Positions 38,774 to 49,148 of a stretch of DNA of 64,000 bases are shown one piece after another. Made by a program: the position numbers and the translations under genes. Position 1 is the first letter of the stretch; the number at the start of each line of letters is the position of its first letter. The notes under the pieces were generated by a model. That model saw nothing but the letters and a program-made list of their open reading frames with translations. It made no database searches and had not been told where the DNA came from. Source of the DNA: Shewanella avicenniae (GTDB lineage Bacteria; Pseudomonadota; Gammaproteobacteria; Enterobacterales; Shewanellaceae); the NCBI RefSeq assembly GCF_017354945.1, contig NZ_CP071503.1:1-64000 (forward strand). Direction: 5' to 3'.

Positions 38774-39907
38774 TTATTGGCAATATTTTGCAGGGTTTTC
38801 TGCTTCACCTTTGTGGCGAATTTCAAAATACAGGCCTGACTGTGTTTGTCCGCCAGAGCGTCCGACCAGTGCGATCTCTTCTCCCGCGTTGACGCTGTCT
38901 CCCACTTCTTTTAGTAGTGCTTGAGAGTAACCATACAAACTCATAAACCCTTGGCCATGGTCGATCACCATCAACAAACCAAAGCCTTTAAGCCAGTCAG
39001 CGTAAATCACTTTGCCAGCGGCCGGTGCGTTGATTGCTTGGCCTTCGCGGGCATCAATGACCACCCCTTTCCAGCGCACGTTACCCGAGCGAGCACTGCC
39101 ATAGGCGTGGCGAATACTTCCCTTGGTGGGCCAGTCTAAACGGCTACTGCTCTTGGCTAAACCTTCCATGGAAGGACTTTCTGACATCGCTTTCATCGCT
39201 TGCTCGATGACACGTTTCAGCGATGCTTCTTCGATCTGCAGCTGTTCTAACCCCAACGCTTTTTGGTCGATTACTTTTTGCAGTTGTGCCACGGTATTTT
39301 GCCGTTGCTGCTGTTCGGCGGCGAGTTGTTGAGACTGTGAACGCTGGTCAATCGCGAGCGAATTTAGACGCTCTGTTTCGACTTGAGCTTGTTGCTGCAC
39401 TTGCTGTAGTTCGCTGCGGGTCTTTTTAAGCGACTCTATGGCGCTAATGCGCGCTTTATTTAAGTAGCCATAATAGGTAAGCAGCCGTTCGACGGTGGCG
39501 GGATCTTGCTGATTAAGCAGCATTTTACTGTAGTCATGATTGCCAGCCAGAAAGGCGCTCTTCAACTGCTTGGCCAAGACTTGTTGCTGTGCTTGCTGTT
39601 GGCTGACTAAGCTATCCTGTTGTTTGGTGAGTTCTTTAATGCGGCTTTTGGCGCTATCGAGATTGTTTTCAGTTTGGTTCAGTTGTTTAGCTGCGCTGGC
39701 GATGGCTTGCTCATCACGTTTAAGCAGTTGCAACAGTTTATCGCGTTGCTGGCTATTGCTGCGCAGATCCTGCTGCTCAGAAGCAATTTGCTGTTGAATA
39801 GCTTTCAGCTCCGATTGACGTTTGTCGAGATCAGCTGCGAAGCTTTGGCATGTAGACAAAAGAAAGCCAGCAATAATGCTGGCTTTCACGATAGCGTTAA
39901 TAATCAC
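38774..39907 (-). CDS. envC: Murein hydrolase activator EnvC
   Basis: EnvC activates the septal amidases AmiA and AmiB through a degenerate M23 (LytM) domain. The 377-residue protein has a signal sequence, a long coiled coil (about 28-245) rich in Gln, Lys and Glu, and a LytM domain from about 265 with KGVVIDAREGQAINAPAAGKV and VIDHGQGFMSLYGYS. The loop LYFEIRHKG retains only part of the metal-binding set, as in EnvC. The start is probably GTG 39907, ten bases after the gpmI stop, with no clear ribosome-binding sequence; a GTG six codons later is possible. Confidence 0.92.
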   Translation of the reverse strand: MIINAIVKASIIAGFLLSTCQSFAADLDKRQSELKAIQQQIASEQQDLRSNSQQRDKLLQLLKRDEQAIASAAKQLNQTENNLDSAKSRIKELTKQQDSLVSQQQAQQQVLAKQLKSAFLAGNHDYSKMLLNQQDPATVERLLTYYGYLNKARISAIESLKKTRSELQQVQQQAQVETERLNSLAIDQRSQSQQLAAEQQQRQNTVAQLQKVIDQKALGLEQLQIEEASLKRVIEQAMKAMSESPSMEGLAKSSSRLDWPTKGSIRHAYGSARSGNVRWKGVVIDAREGQAINAPAAGKVIYADWLKGFGLLMVIDHGQGFMSLYGYSQALLKEVGDSVNAGEEIALVGRSGGQTQSGLYFEIRHKGEAENPAKYCQ

Positions 39908-39917
39908 GGATGCGTGG

Positions 39918-41450
39918 TTACTCTTTAACGTGAATGATAGCCTTGCCGGTCATTTCGGCCGGAATGTCCTGTCCTAACAGGGTCAACATGGATGGGGCGA
40001 TATCACTCAAACGACCGCCGTTATCGATCTCAGCCTTACGGCCAACATAGATAAATGGCACCAGCTCACTGGTATGCGCGGTATGAGGTTGCCCTGTTGT
40101 TTCATCCATCATCTGTTCGGCGTTGCCGTGATCAGCGGTAATAATGCATTCACCACCGACCTTGTCTAGCGCAGCGACCACGCGCCCTAAGCAGCTATCC
40201 ACTGCTTCACAGGCTTTTACTGCAGCATCAAAGCTGCCAGTGTGGCCAACCATATCGCCGTTAGGATAGTTACAGATGATGACATCATATTGAGATGATT
40301 CAATGGCTTCAACTAACTTATCGGTCAGTTCTGCTGAGCTCATCTCAGGTTGCAAGTCGTAGGTCGCGACTTTAGGTGAATTGATCAGAATGCGGTCTTC
40401 ACCGGTAAATGGCGTTTCAACTCCACCGTTGAAGAAGAAGGTCACGTGGGCGTATTTTTCCGTTTCAGAAATACGTAACTGACGCATGCCTAATTGCTGC
40501 AGCGTTTCACCGAAGGTGTTCACGAGTTCTTCTTTCGGGAAGGCGACCGGCACTTTGATGTCAGCGGCGTATTCTGTCAGCATCACAAAATTCAGCTTAG
40601 GTGTTTTGTGGCGGACAAAGCCATCAAAGTTGGCGTTGACGAATGCGCGAGTAATTTGACGAGCCCGATCAGCGCGGAAATTCATGAAAATCAGCGCATC
40701 GTTGTCGTTGAGCTCAACAGTATCACCAATGGTGGTGGCGGCAACAAACTCATCATTTTCATTGCGGGCGTAGGCATTTTCTAGTGCGGTAACGGCGTTT
40801 GCTGCGTTGAATTTGCCTTTGCCTTCAGTGATTAACTCATAGGCTTGTGATACGCGATCCCAACGGTTATCACGATCCATCGCATAATAACGGCCAACCA
40901 CGGATGCAATTTTCCCAACTCCGAGATCAGCAAACAGTTTATCGAACTGCTCTAAGCTGCTCTTGGCGCTACGCGGTGGGGTGTCACGTCCATCCAAAAA
41001 GGCGTGTAGATATACCGCTTTTGCCCCGCGTTTAGCGGCCATTTGGCACATGGCGGCGATATGGCTTTCGTGGCTGTGTACGCCGCCGGCTGATAGCAAG
41101 CCCATGATATGCACCGCGCCGTCAGCAGCAATTGCAGCATCGACAGCATTGACTAGCGCTGGGTTATCAAAAAATTCACCATCATCAATCGCTTTTCCGA
41201 TGCGGGTCAGCTCTTGATAAACGATGCGGCCGGAGCCGATGTTGATATGGCCAACTTCTGAGTTACCCATCTGCCCATCGGGCAAACCAACGTCGAGCCC
41301 AGAACCTGAAATTAGGCTGTGGGCATATTTTTCTGCGAGACCGTCGAGCACTGGGGTTTTGGCATGAAACACAGCGTTGTTGCTGGTGTCTGCGCGATAA
41401 CCCCATCCGTCGAGGATCAATAACGCCAAAGGACCTTTAATTGCCTTCAT
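39918..41450 (-). CDS. gpmI: 2,3-bisphosphoglycerate-independent phosphoglycerate mutase
   Basis: GpmI interconverts 3- and 2-phosphoglycerate in glycolysis using manganese and a phosphoserine intermediate. The 510-residue protein has the alkaline-phosphatase-type metal motif [10 protein letters not shown], the catalytic Ser in [14 protein letters not shown], the [11 protein letters not shown] and [13 protein letters not shown] segments, and the metal-binding [10 protein letters not shown]. It heads a gpmI-envC-yibQ set, an order also seen in E. coli. Confidence 0.97.
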   Translation of the reverse strand: MKAIKGPLALLILDGWGYRADTSNNAVFHAKTPVLDGLAEKYAHSLISGSGLDVGLPDGQMGNSEVGHINIGSGRIVYQELTRIGKAIDDGEFFDNPALVNAVDAAIAADGAVHIMGLLSAGGVHSHESHIAAMCQMAAKRGAKAVYLHAFLDGRDTPPRSAKSSLEQFDKLFADLGVGKIASVVGRYYAMDRDNRWDRVSQAYELITEGKGKFNAANAVTALENAYARNENDEFVAATTIGDTVELNDNDALIFMNFRADRARQITRAFVNANFDGFVRHKTPKLNFVMLTEYAADIKVPVAFPKEELVNTFGETLQQLGMRQLRISETEKYAHVTFFFNGGVETPFTGEDRILINSPKVATYDLQPEMSSAELTDKLVEAIESSQYDVIICNYPNGDMVGHTGSFDAAVKACEAVDSCLGRVVAALDKVGGECIITADHGNAEQMMDETTGQPHTAHTSELVPFIYVGRKAEIDNGGRLSDIAPSMLTLLGQDIPAEMTGKAIIHVKE

Positions 41451-41671
41451 AATTGATACCTAAAAGTAAATGAAAAATTTTTATCTGGTTGAATATTACT
41501 ACAGCTGCCAAGGCCGAAAAAGCGGCGCTGAACCGATTGATGTGATGGAATTCATCGTAAATAGCGGTTTGATCGCGGTATAAAAGCGGGGTTTTAACTG
41601 CTGCATTCTGCTTGGCGGATGGGTATACTCAGCGCTTATTATTTGAGGCTCGCTCAACACAGGCAGTAACC

Positions 41672-42100
41672 ATGCAAGAATATATTGAGTTTTTTCAAGC
41701 ACACACCATCATGTGTGTGGCTTGGGTTGCTTTATTTATCGCGTTGATCGTGACAACGTTCAAGATGGCGTTTTCAAAGGTAAAAAACATCGACACTCAG
41801 CAAGCAACCTTGTTAATTAACAAACATGACGCTGTGGTAGTTGATGTGCGTGGTCCGGAAGAATTCCGTAAGGGCCACATCGTTAACGCGCAACATATTC
41901 CGATGGCGGAGATTAAAAATAGCCGCTCAAAGCTTGAAAAGCATAAATCTAAACCCATCATATTGGTATGCAACGCAGGGATGACCTCATCTCAAGCGGG
42001 GCAAATCCTCGTCAAAGATGGTTTTGAACAGGTTTACAGCCTCAAAGGCGGTATGGGGGAATGGCAGGCTGCGAATATGCCTGTTAGTCGCAAAAAATAA
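41672..42100 (+). CDS. Membrane-anchored rhodanese-like protein (YibN type)
   Basis: From ATG 41672 this is a 142-residue protein with one N-terminal membrane helix (about 11-30) and a rhodanese domain (about 45-138). The active-site loop starts at Cys100 (LVCNAGMTSSQA), so sulfur transfer is possible. The order gpmI / rhodanese / secB / gpsA matches E. coli gpmM-yibN-grxC-secB-gpsA, except that grxC is missing here. It is divergent from gpmI. Confidence 0.9.
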   Translation: MQEYIEFFQAHTIMCVAWVALFIALIVTTFKMAFSKVKNIDTQQATLLINKHDAVVVDVRGPEEFRKGHIVNAQHIPMAEIKNSRSKLEKHKSKPIILVCNAGMTSSQAGQILVKDGFEQVYSLKGGMGEWQAANMPVSRKK

Positions 42101-42216
42101 CCGCGACCATACAACTGTTCAGTTTAATTTGGGATGATGACCGGTATTCCGCGTAACAGATGCCCTTCACAAAAATTAGCCCAGTTTGGGGCATCGATAA
42201 GAATAGGTATAGCAAC

Positions 42217-42696
42217 ATGGCTGAAGCGATCAACAACGAACAACCACAAGGCCCACAATTCAACATTCAACGCGTTTATGTAAAAGATATCTCTTTTGAA
42301 ACGCCAAATAGCCCTGCGATCTTCCAAAAAGAATGGACGCCAGAAGTTAAGTTGGATCTGGACACTCGCAGTTCAAAACTGGGTGACGATGTTTACGAAG
42401 TGATCCTGACCCTGACCGTGACGGCGACCTTGGGCGAAGAAACTGCGTTCCTGTGTGAAGTACAACAAGCGGGTATCTTCACTATTTCTGGTCTGACTGA
42501 GCCACAAATGGCGCATTCAATCGGTGCATATTGCCCGAACGTACTGTTCCCATATGCGCGTGAAACAATCGCAAGCTTGGTATCTCGCGGTACCTTCCCA
42601 CAACTGAACTTGGCACCAGTAAACTTTGACGCACTGTTTGCGCAATACGTACAGTCTCGTCAAGCTGAAGCTGCTGCAGCAAGCACAGAAGCTTAA
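42217..42696 (+). CDS. secB: Protein-export chaperone SecB
   Basis: SecB is a tetrameric cytosolic chaperone that holds precursors unfolded and delivers them to SecA. From ATG 42217 it is 159 residues and begins [20 protein letters not shown], with [13 protein letters not shown] and [17 protein letters not shown] ([17 protein letters not shown]) blocks. The C-terminal tail is short and Ala-rich. Extended reading upstream to 42160 has no family match. gpsA starts six bases after its stop. Confidence 0.96.
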   Translation: MAEAINNEQPQGPQFNIQRVYVKDISFETPNSPAIFQKEWTPEVKLDLDTRSSKLGDDVYEVILTLTVTATLGEETAFLCEVQQAGIFTISGLTEPQMAHSIGAYCPNVLFPYARETIASLVSRGTFPQLNLAPVNFDALFAQYVQSRQAEAAAASTEA

Positions 42697-42702
42697 TTAT
42701 CA

Positions 42703-43722
42703 ATGAGCACTGAAGCCGAAATTACGGTACTAGGCGCGGGGTCTTATGGCACCGCGCTTGCCATTTCTTTGGCAAGCAATGGCCATCGTACTGTGCTTTG
42801 GGGCCACGAAGCCGACCATGTTGCGCGTTTAGCTGAAGCGCGTAGCAACGAAGAGTTCTTACCGGGCATTGCATTTCCGGACGAGCTAATTATGGAAGCA
42901 GACTTGGCAAAAGCCGTGACTGCTTCACGTAATCTGTTGGTAGTTGTCCCAAGCCATGTATTTGCTGACGTTTTAGCACAAGCCAAGCCGTTGCTACGTG
43001 CCGATGCCCGCATTGTGTGGGCGACCAAAGGACTTGAGCCACATACTGGCCGCTTATTGAAAGACGTTGCCCAAGAGGTGATTGGCGATCAATATCCGTT
43101 GGCTGTGTTGTCTGGCCCTACCTTTGCTAAAGAGCTTGCCGCCGGTTTACCGACAGCGATTTCTGTCGCGGGTACTGACGAAGCCTTTACTGCTGATTTA
43201 GCTGAGTTGCTGCACAGCCCTAAACGGCTGCGGGTTTATGCCAACGACGATTTTATTGGTCTGCAACTGGGTGGCGCGGTGAAAAACGTGATTGCCATTG
43301 GCGCGGGTATGTCTGATGGGATCGGCTTCGGCGCTAATGCGCGTACCGCGTTGATCACCCGTGGTCTGGTTGAACTTACACGTTTAGGTGTAGCGCTTGG
43401 CGCGAAAGACTCCACCTTTATGGGCATGGCGGGATTAGGTGACTTGGTGCTCACATGTACCGATAACCAATCACGCAACCGCCGGTTTGGAATGGCGTTG
43501 GGTCAGGGCTTAGATGTTGATACCGCCCAGACACAAATTGGCCAAGTGGTTGAAGGTTACCGTAACACCAAAGAGGTGTTTACCTTGGCGAGCCGCTTGG
43601 GCGTTGAAATGCCAATTACTGAACAGATTTACCAAGTGTTGTATCAAGGTAAATCACCGCTGGATGCCGCTAAAGAGCTGCTGGCGCGTGAGAAAAAATC
43701 AGAAACCGGCAGCGCTGAATAA
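42703..43722 (+). CDS. gpsA: Glycerol-3-phosphate dehydrogenase [NAD(P)+]
   Basis: GpsA reduces dihydroxyacetone phosphate to sn-glycerol-3-phosphate for phospholipid synthesis. The 339-residue protein has the dinucleotide-binding motif [16 protein letters not shown], the catalytic Lys region [18 protein letters not shown], and [20 protein letters not shown]. It is coupled to secB as in E. coli and followed by a bidirectional terminator. Confidence 0.97.
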   Translation: MSTEAEITVLGAGSYGTALAISLASNGHRTVLWGHEADHVARLAEARSNEEFLPGIAFPDELIMEADLAKAVTASRNLLVVVPSHVFADVLAQAKPLLRADARIVWATKGLEPHTGRLLKDVAQEVIGDQYPLAVLSGPTFAKELAAGLPTAISVAGTDEAFTADLAELLHSPKRLRVYANDDFIGLQLGGAVKNVIAIGAGMSDGIGFGANARTALITRGLVELTRLGVALGAKDSTFMGMAGLGDLVLTCTDNQSRNRRFGMALGQGLDVDTAQTQIGQVVEGYRNTKEVFTLASRLGVEMPITEQIYQVLYQGKSPLDAAKELLAREKKSETGSAE

Positions 43723-43763
43723 GCACGGTTTTCGAACCGATTTTTTGTTCTCAGTGACCAATT

Positions 43764-43796
43764 AAAAAGGATGCCCAAGGGCATCCTTTTGTTTTT
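43764..43796. terminator. Bidirectional terminator between gpsA and the cusA-like gene
   Basis: AAAAGGATGCCC pairs with GGGCATCCTTTT around two bases, with A-run on the left and T-runs on the right. It serves the convergent gpsA and cus-like transcripts. Confidence 0.9.
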
Positions 43797-43806
43797 ACTC
43801 GCCACA

Positions 43807-46800
43807 TTAGCCATTTTTTAATTGTCGGCGGTACAGCAGTAAGTAGATTGCAGGTAGAACAAATAGAGACAGTACTGGCGCTGTGATCATCCCGCCGACC
43901 ATAGGTGCCGCGATTTTCTGCATCACTTCGTTGCCTGAACCTGCGCCCCACATGATGGGCAGTAAGCCGAAGAAAATGGTGGCCACCGTCATCGCTTTGG
44001 GGCGAATGCGCATGACCGCACCTTCAATTAAAGCCGCTTTTAAGTCGCTCACGGAGTGGTACATATCCTCGTCTTGGCGATGCTTAATGGCGTTATTGAG
44101 ATACACCAACATCACCACGCCAAACTCGGCGGCAACACCGGCGAGGGCGATCGTCCCCACCGCCACCGCGGCAGAAAAGTTGAACCCCAGTCCGTAAAGC
44201 ACCCACATACTGCCCACCAGTGCAAATGGCAGCGACAGCATAATGATGGCGGCTTGCTGGGCTGAGCCAAAGGTCATCATCAACAGAATGAAGATTACCG
44301 CCAACGCCATTGGTACCACCTGCTCAAGTTTTTCGGTCACCCGCTGCATATATTCGTATTGCCCAGCAAAGCTGAAGCTATAGCGCGGTGGCAGCTTCAC
44401 ATTTGCGGCCAAAATCGGTTTCACCGTGTTGATGTACTCGCCAATTGAGGTGCCTTTAATGTCAACAAACACCCACGAGATTAATCGACCGTTTTCACTT
44501 TTGAGCATCGGTGCCCCATCGGTAATCTCAATATCAGCCAGATTACGCAGTGGTAAGTAATGGCCAGACTTAGTGATCACTGGCAGATCCCGCAGTTTTT
44601 CGATGTTATCGCGCAGCTCGCGCGGATAGCGCAGGTTGATCGGGTAACGTTCGGCGCCTTGTACTGACTCGCCCACATTCATACCGCCAATGGCATAACG
44701 CACCACATCTTGAATATCGCTAAGGGTCATGCCGTAGCGAGATGCCACGTTCAATTTTGGGGTGATATCGATATAACGACCGCCACCAACCCGTTCGGCA
44801 TAGGCTGAGCGTGTATGCGGTTGTTGCATCAAAATCGCTTCAATCTGCGCTCCGATGCTTTGCAGTTCATTGATATCAGAACCGGTAATCTTGATGCCTA
44901 CCGGGGTTTTAATCCCAGTTGAAAGCATATCGATGCGGGTTTTGATCGGTTGTACCCAAGCGTTGGTCAATCCCGGCACTTTCACCGTTTGTTGCAGTTG
45001 CTCAATGATGTCATCCAGTTTTACCCCTTCACGCCATTCTTCTTTAGGCTTGAGCATGATGGTGGTTTCCAGCATGGTCAGAGGCGCCGGGTCGGTGGCG
45101 GTTTCAGCGCGGCCAACTTTACCGAACACCCTTTTGACTTCCGGTACGGTTTTAATCAAGCGGTCAGTTTGTTGCAGCAGTTGTGCGGCTTTACCGGCAC
45201 TGATTCCGGGCAGGGTGGTTGGCATGTAGAGCAAGTCACCTTCCTCTAAATCGGGCATAAATTCGCTACCCATACGAGTGGCGGGGTACCAAGCACTTAC
45301 CAAGGTGATAATGGCTAGTACTAAAGTGATTTTAGGAAAGCGCAACACCAAAGACAGTAATGGCTTATAGCCGGCAATCAATACGCGGCTGATCGGGTTG
45401 CTAGTTTCTGACGGTATTTTTCCGCGAATAAACAGCCCCATCAAAATCGGCACTAGAGTGACCGATAAAATGGCTGCGGCGCCCATGGCAAAAGTTTTGG
45501 TGTAGGCCAGCGGGGTGAACAGGCGTCCCTCTTGGTCTTCTAAGGCGAACACTGGCACAAAGCTGAGGGTGATAATCAGTAAAGAGAAGAACAGCGCAGG
45601 GCCTACCTCTTTCGAGGACTCAGACACAATGCGCCAGTGTTCGGTTAAATCGGGGCGTCGTTGATGCTCATGCTCAAAATGCTCGAGATGTTTGTGCATA
45701 TTCTCGATCATCACAATCGCGCCATCGACCACTGCGCCGATGGCAATCGCAATGCCGCCCAGACTCATAATGTTGGCATTCACCCCCATATGATTCATCA
45801 CGATAAACGCCATCAAAATCGACATCGGGAGGGTGATAACGGCAACCAGTGTTGAGCGCGCGTGCATCAGGAATAGCAAACAGACGACGCTAACTACCAC
45901 CATCTCTTCAATCACTTTGTGCACTAAGTTTTCAACTGAGTTTTCAATCAAGGTGGAGCGATCATAGGTCGGCACGACTTCAACGCCATCAGGTAGGCCA
46001 ACTTGCAGTTCTTGCAGTTTGGCTTTCACGGCTTCGATGGTGGCCAACGCGTTTTCGCCATAACGCATGACGATAATGCCGCCAACGGTTTCCCCTTGGC
46101 CATCGAGCTCAACAATGCCACGGCGTGCGGCGGGGCCTTTACGAATGTAGGCAATATCTTTCAGCATCAGTGGTGTGCCGGCGGGACTTGCCACCCCGAG
46201 CGGGATCTCTTCAAAGTCTTTTAGGGTTTGGCGGTAACCTTTGGCGCGCACCATATATTCCGCTTCCGCCATCTCAACCACAGAGCCACCGGCTTCGTTA
46301 TTGGCCTTATTAATCGCGTTGCGAATGGTGGCGATATCCATTTTATAGAGCGCCATTTTGTCAGGATCGAGAATCACCTGATAGGTCTGCTCCATACCGC
46401 CAATGGTAGCGACTTCAGACACGCCTGCGACGCTCTGCAGCTCCAGTTTCAAATACCAATCTTGTAAGCTTTTCAGCTGCGACAAATCCAGTTTGCCGCT
46501 GCGGTCGACGAGCGAATACTCGTAAACCCACCCGACACCGGAGGCATCGGGGCCTAACGAAGGTTGTACTCCGTCAGGCAAACGATTACCAATTTGACTC
46601 AGATATTCCAACACCCGCGAGCGCGCCCAGTAGATATCGGTGCCATCTTCAAAAATGACATAGACATAGGAATCACCAAACATCGAAAATCCGCGTACGG
46701 TTTTAGCGCCGGGTACTGCCAGCATCGCCGTTGAAAGCGGGTAGGTGATCTGCTCTTCAACCAATTTTGGCGCTTGGCCGGGATATTCGGTTTTGATGAT

Positions 46801-46941
46801 GACCTGCACATCTGACAGATCTGGCAGCGCATCCAACGGGGTTTGCTTTAAGGCGTGAATCCCCATCGCCATCACAATTACCGCCAGCACCAACACCATC
46901 ACGCGCTGACGAATAGAGGCATCAATGATGGTTTTTAGCAT
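43807..46941 (-). CDS. cusA: Copper/silver-type heavy-metal RND efflux pump (CusA-like)
   Basis: This 1044-residue inner-membrane RND transporter belongs to the heavy-metal efflux class. N-terminal VEEQITYPLSTAMLAVPGA and GFSMFGDSYVYVIFEDGTD are family blocks. The TM4 region IAIGAVVDGAIVMIEN has the CusA form rather than the DFG form of CzcA. TRIDMLSTGIKTPVGIK keeps a Met in the segment that holds a copper-ligand Met in E. coli CusA, so monovalent copper/silver is the likely substrate. The ATG overlaps the cusB-like stop by 20 bases. Substrate is inferred from sequence type. Confidence 0.93.
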   Translation of the reverse strand: MLKTIIDASIRQRVMVLVLAVIVMAMGIHALKQTPLDALPDLSDVQVIIKTEYPGQAPKLVEEQITYPLSTAMLAVPGAKTVRGFSMFGDSYVYVIFEDGTDIYWARSRVLEYLSQIGNRLPDGVQPSLGPDASGVGWVYEYSLVDRSGKLDLSQLKSLQDWYLKLELQSVAGVSEVATIGGMEQTYQVILDPDKMALYKMDIATIRNAINKANNEAGGSVVEMAEAEYMVRAKGYRQTLKDFEEIPLGVASPAGTPLMLKDIAYIRKGPAARRGIVELDGQGETVGGIIVMRYGENALATIEAVKAKLQELQVGLPDGVEVVPTYDRSTLIENSVENLVHKVIEEMVVVSVVCLLFLMHARSTLVAVITLPMSILMAFIVMNHMGVNANIMSLGGIAIAIGAVVDGAIVMIENMHKHLEHFEHEHQRRPDLTEHWRIVSESSKEVGPALFFSLLIITLSFVPVFALEDQEGRLFTPLAYTKTFAMGAAAILSVTLVPILMGLFIRGKIPSETSNPISRVLIAGYKPLLSLVLRFPKITLVLAIITLVSAWYPATRMGSEFMPDLEEGDLLYMPTTLPGISAGKAAQLLQQTDRLIKTVPEVKRVFGKVGRAETATDPAPLTMLETTIMLKPKEEWREGVKLDDIIEQLQQTVKVPGLTNAWVQPIKTRIDMLSTGIKTPVGIKITGSDINELQSIGAQIEAILMQQPHTRSAYAERVGGGRYIDITPKLNVASRYGMTLSDIQDVVRYAIGGMNVGESVQGAERYPINLRYPRELRDNIEKLRDLPVITKSGHYLPLRNLADIEITDGAPMLKSENGRLISWVFVDIKGTSIGEYINTVKPILAANVKLPPRYSFSFAGQYEYMQRVTEKLEQVVPMALAVIFILLMMTFGSAQQAAIIMLSLPFALVGSMWVLYGLGFNFSAAVAVGTIALAGVAAEFGVVMLVYLNNAIKHRQDEDMYHSVSDLKAALIEGAVMRIRPKAMTVATIFFGLLPIMWGAGSGNEVMQKIAAPMVGGMITAPVLSLFVLPAIYLLLYRRQLKNG

Positions 46942-48619
46942 CGGTGGCCTCCTGTGGTTGTGCCGCGCTCATCCGCATCAAACTGCCTTTGAGGCTGGCT
47001 TCAGAATCGAGCAAGAACTGGCCGGAGATCACCACTTCATCACCGGCGTTAAGCCCAGTGAGAATTTCCACTTGGCCACGGCTCATCATGCCAGTGGTGA
47101 CAGGTTTAGCGACAAAGCCTTGGTCACTGGTTTTCACCACAACGCGGTTGTCTTTACCTGTCTGGATAAGCGCTTCTTGTGGAACGACTAAGGCATCTTT
47201 ATTTGCGCCACCAAAGATAGACACTTTGGCTAGCGTGTTCGGGCGCAGTTTAATGCTTGGGTTATCTAACACCACCCGTACCCGTAAGCTGCGAGTTACT
47301 GGATCGAGTTCGGGGTAGATGTAATCAATCTTGCCTTCGAGATCTTTAATTCCCATGGCTGGAATACTGACTTGCGCTGGTTGACCAACTTCTAGCCAAC
47401 TTTGCTCGTTCTCAAACACATCGGCAATCACCCAAACTTTGTCTAGATCGACCATCGACAAGACTTCTGTGGCCGGTTGTAGATACATGCCATCGCGAAT
47501 ATTTAGACTGGTAACATAGCCATCAGTTTCTGCATAAAACGGCACGCGGTAACGGGTTTTTCCGGTTTGCTCCAACAGCTTGATTTGATCGCGGCTAATG
47601 CCGAGCAGTTCTAAGCGGGTTTGTGCTTTACGCAGTAACTCGCTGTTACGGCTGTTACTACCGCGCTGTTTTAAGCTATCGGCAGCGAGCAAGTAGTCAT
47701 CTTGTGCGTTGACCAGCTCGGGCGAATAGATCTCATACAGCAGTTGGCCTTGTTTGATCTTATCGCCGGCAGAGGTCACCGTCAGTTTTTCCACCCAACC
47801 GCTTACCCGCGAGTGAATATGGGTAATTTGGCTTTGGTCATAATCGATTTCACCAACGGTATCCACATAGCGCCACATGGTTTGATGGTGGGCTTTGGCG
47901 ACTTTCAATGCTAATGCTTGCTGCATCGCACCTGAAACATTCACCTGCACCTCATCTTGATGGCCGCCGAGTTCAACTTTTTCCAAGTTCATACCACAGA
48001 TTGGGCAGGTACCGGGAGTATCGCTGACTATTTGCGGGTGCATCGGGCAGACATACTTAATGGTGCCAGAGCCACCACTATCGGATTGCGCTACCAGTTT
48101 GTGCTCATGTTCGGCATCGCTGTTGATTGCGGATGTACTCGCCGCCGCGCTGGGTTGTTCCATGCTGGCATCATGCTTGTGGCCGGCATGTTCCAGCTGT
48201 TGTTGCGCGACATTTGGGGCTTGTTCAACAAGGAACATGCCGCAGATAGGGCAACGGCCCGGCTCATGGCTTACGACTTCTGGGTGCATTGGGCAGCTAT
48301 AGGTCTTGCCTTCGTCTTGCGCTGCGTTCGTGTCTTTATCGACGCTCGCCGCTGGTGGCGTGGCGTCGGGCTGCGATGCTTCCGGCGCATCATCTTTCAC
48401 TAAAAACATGCCACAGATCGGGCAGCGACCCGGTTTGTCGCTGCGTTCTTGCGGATGCATTGGACAATAATATTCGCCATGTACATGGGCGCTTACTGCG
48501 GTGGCAACCTCAGTTTGCGCGGCTGTTGCGGCGAGGAGAGGCGCAGACGGCTGCAGTGCAGCCGTCATCGCCATGACAAACAAACACGTCATTTTTTGGG
48601 TTTGGGGTTTACGACTCAT
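46922..48619 (-). CDS. cusB: CusB-like periplasmic adaptor with three heavy-metal-binding modules
   Basis: This 565-residue membrane-fusion protein couples the RND pump to an outer-membrane channel. After a signal-like N-terminus (to about 30) come three heavy-metal-binding modules, at 51-74, 107-131 and 189-212, each with CPMHP and CPICGM. They are joined by His/Asp/Ala-rich linkers. The adaptor core follows: barrel-sandwich and hairpin (about 250-380, with LYEIYSPELVNAQDDYL) and beta-barrel segments to the end. Typical CusB has no or fewer such modules, so the N-terminal extension is long. It is in an operon with the pump and two upstream genes. Confidence 0.92.
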   Translation of the reverse strand: MSRKPQTQKMTCLFVMAMTAALQPSAPLLAATAAQTEVATAVSAHVHGEYYCPMHPQERSDKPGRCPICGMFLVKDDAPEASQPDATPPAASVDKDTNAAQDEGKTYSCPMHPEVVSHEPGRCPICGMFLVEQAPNVAQQQLEHAGHKHDASMEQPSAAASTSAINSDAEHEHKLVAQSDSGGSGTIKYVCPMHPQIVSDTPGTCPICGMNLEKVELGGHQDEVQVNVSGAMQQALALKVAKAHHQTMWRYVDTVGEIDYDQSQITHIHSRVSGWVEKLTVTSAGDKIKQGQLLYEIYSPELVNAQDDYLLAADSLKQRGSNSRNSELLRKAQTRLELLGISRDQIKLLEQTGKTRYRVPFYAETDGYVTSLNIRDGMYLQPATEVLSMVDLDKVWVIADVFENEQSWLEVGQPAQVSIPAMGIKDLEGKIDYIYPELDPVTRSLRVRVVLDNPSIKLRPNTLAKVSIFGGANKDALVVPQEALIQTGKDNRVVVKTSDQGFVAKPVTTGMMSRGQVEILTGLNAGDEVVISGQFLLDSEASLKGSLMRMSAAQPQEATDAKNHH

Positions 48620-48659
48620 GACCTCATGTCCTCTAATGCTACTTCACCTAAGCGCCTAA

Positions 48660-49034
48660 TTACTGTTGGTGAGCGTGGTTCATGTCCTTGTGCTGCATTT
48701 CACTCATATTGGCATGTTTCATCTCGCCATGACTCATTTCTTTAGCTGGTTGCAAGTTCATGCCACATTTAGGGCAGCTATCGCCTTTGTGACCTTTCAC
48801 CTCTGGGTGCATTGGACAGTGGTAGACCGCTGGCTCAGCTTTCACTAAAGTCATGCCGCATTTAGGGCAACTGTCACCTTTTTTGCCAGTCACTTCAGGG
48901 TGCATTGGGCAACTGTAGGTTTCGGCCGCAGCAGCGTGTTGATGCTCTGCTTGTTGTTTATCAGCAGCAAAGCTGTTGAATGAGAATGCCATTGCTAACA
49001 GGGCTGCAAACGCAATAGATACGATAGATTTCAT
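48660..49034 (-). CDS. Small periplasmic protein with two heavy-metal-binding modules
   Basis: A 124-residue exported protein with a signal peptide (about 1-24, ending SFAA). Two heavy-metal-binding modules follow at 40-63 and 71-93, each CPMHPEV and CPKCGM. The tail (100-122) is rich in Met and His. It resembles the modules of the neighbouring CusB-like adaptor and may act as a soluble periplasmic metal donor, the position filled by CusF in E. coli, but it has no CusF fold. Function is inferred from context. Confidence 0.88.
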   Translation of the reverse strand: MKSIVSIAFAALLAMAFSFNSFAADKQQAEHQHAAAAETYSCPMHPEVTGKKGDSCPKCGMTLVKAEPAVYHCPMHPEVKGHKGDSCPKCGMNLQPAKEMSHGEMKHANMSEMQHKDMNHAHQQ

Positions 49035-49148
49035 TGTTATGTCTCCAACATGGTTAGCAATAGCACATCAAATAGGCGCAGCTAACCTAAATATTTTGGG
49101 TTTTATAGAGTGTTTCAGCAGATTTTGGGCACACGTGTGCCGTGGAGA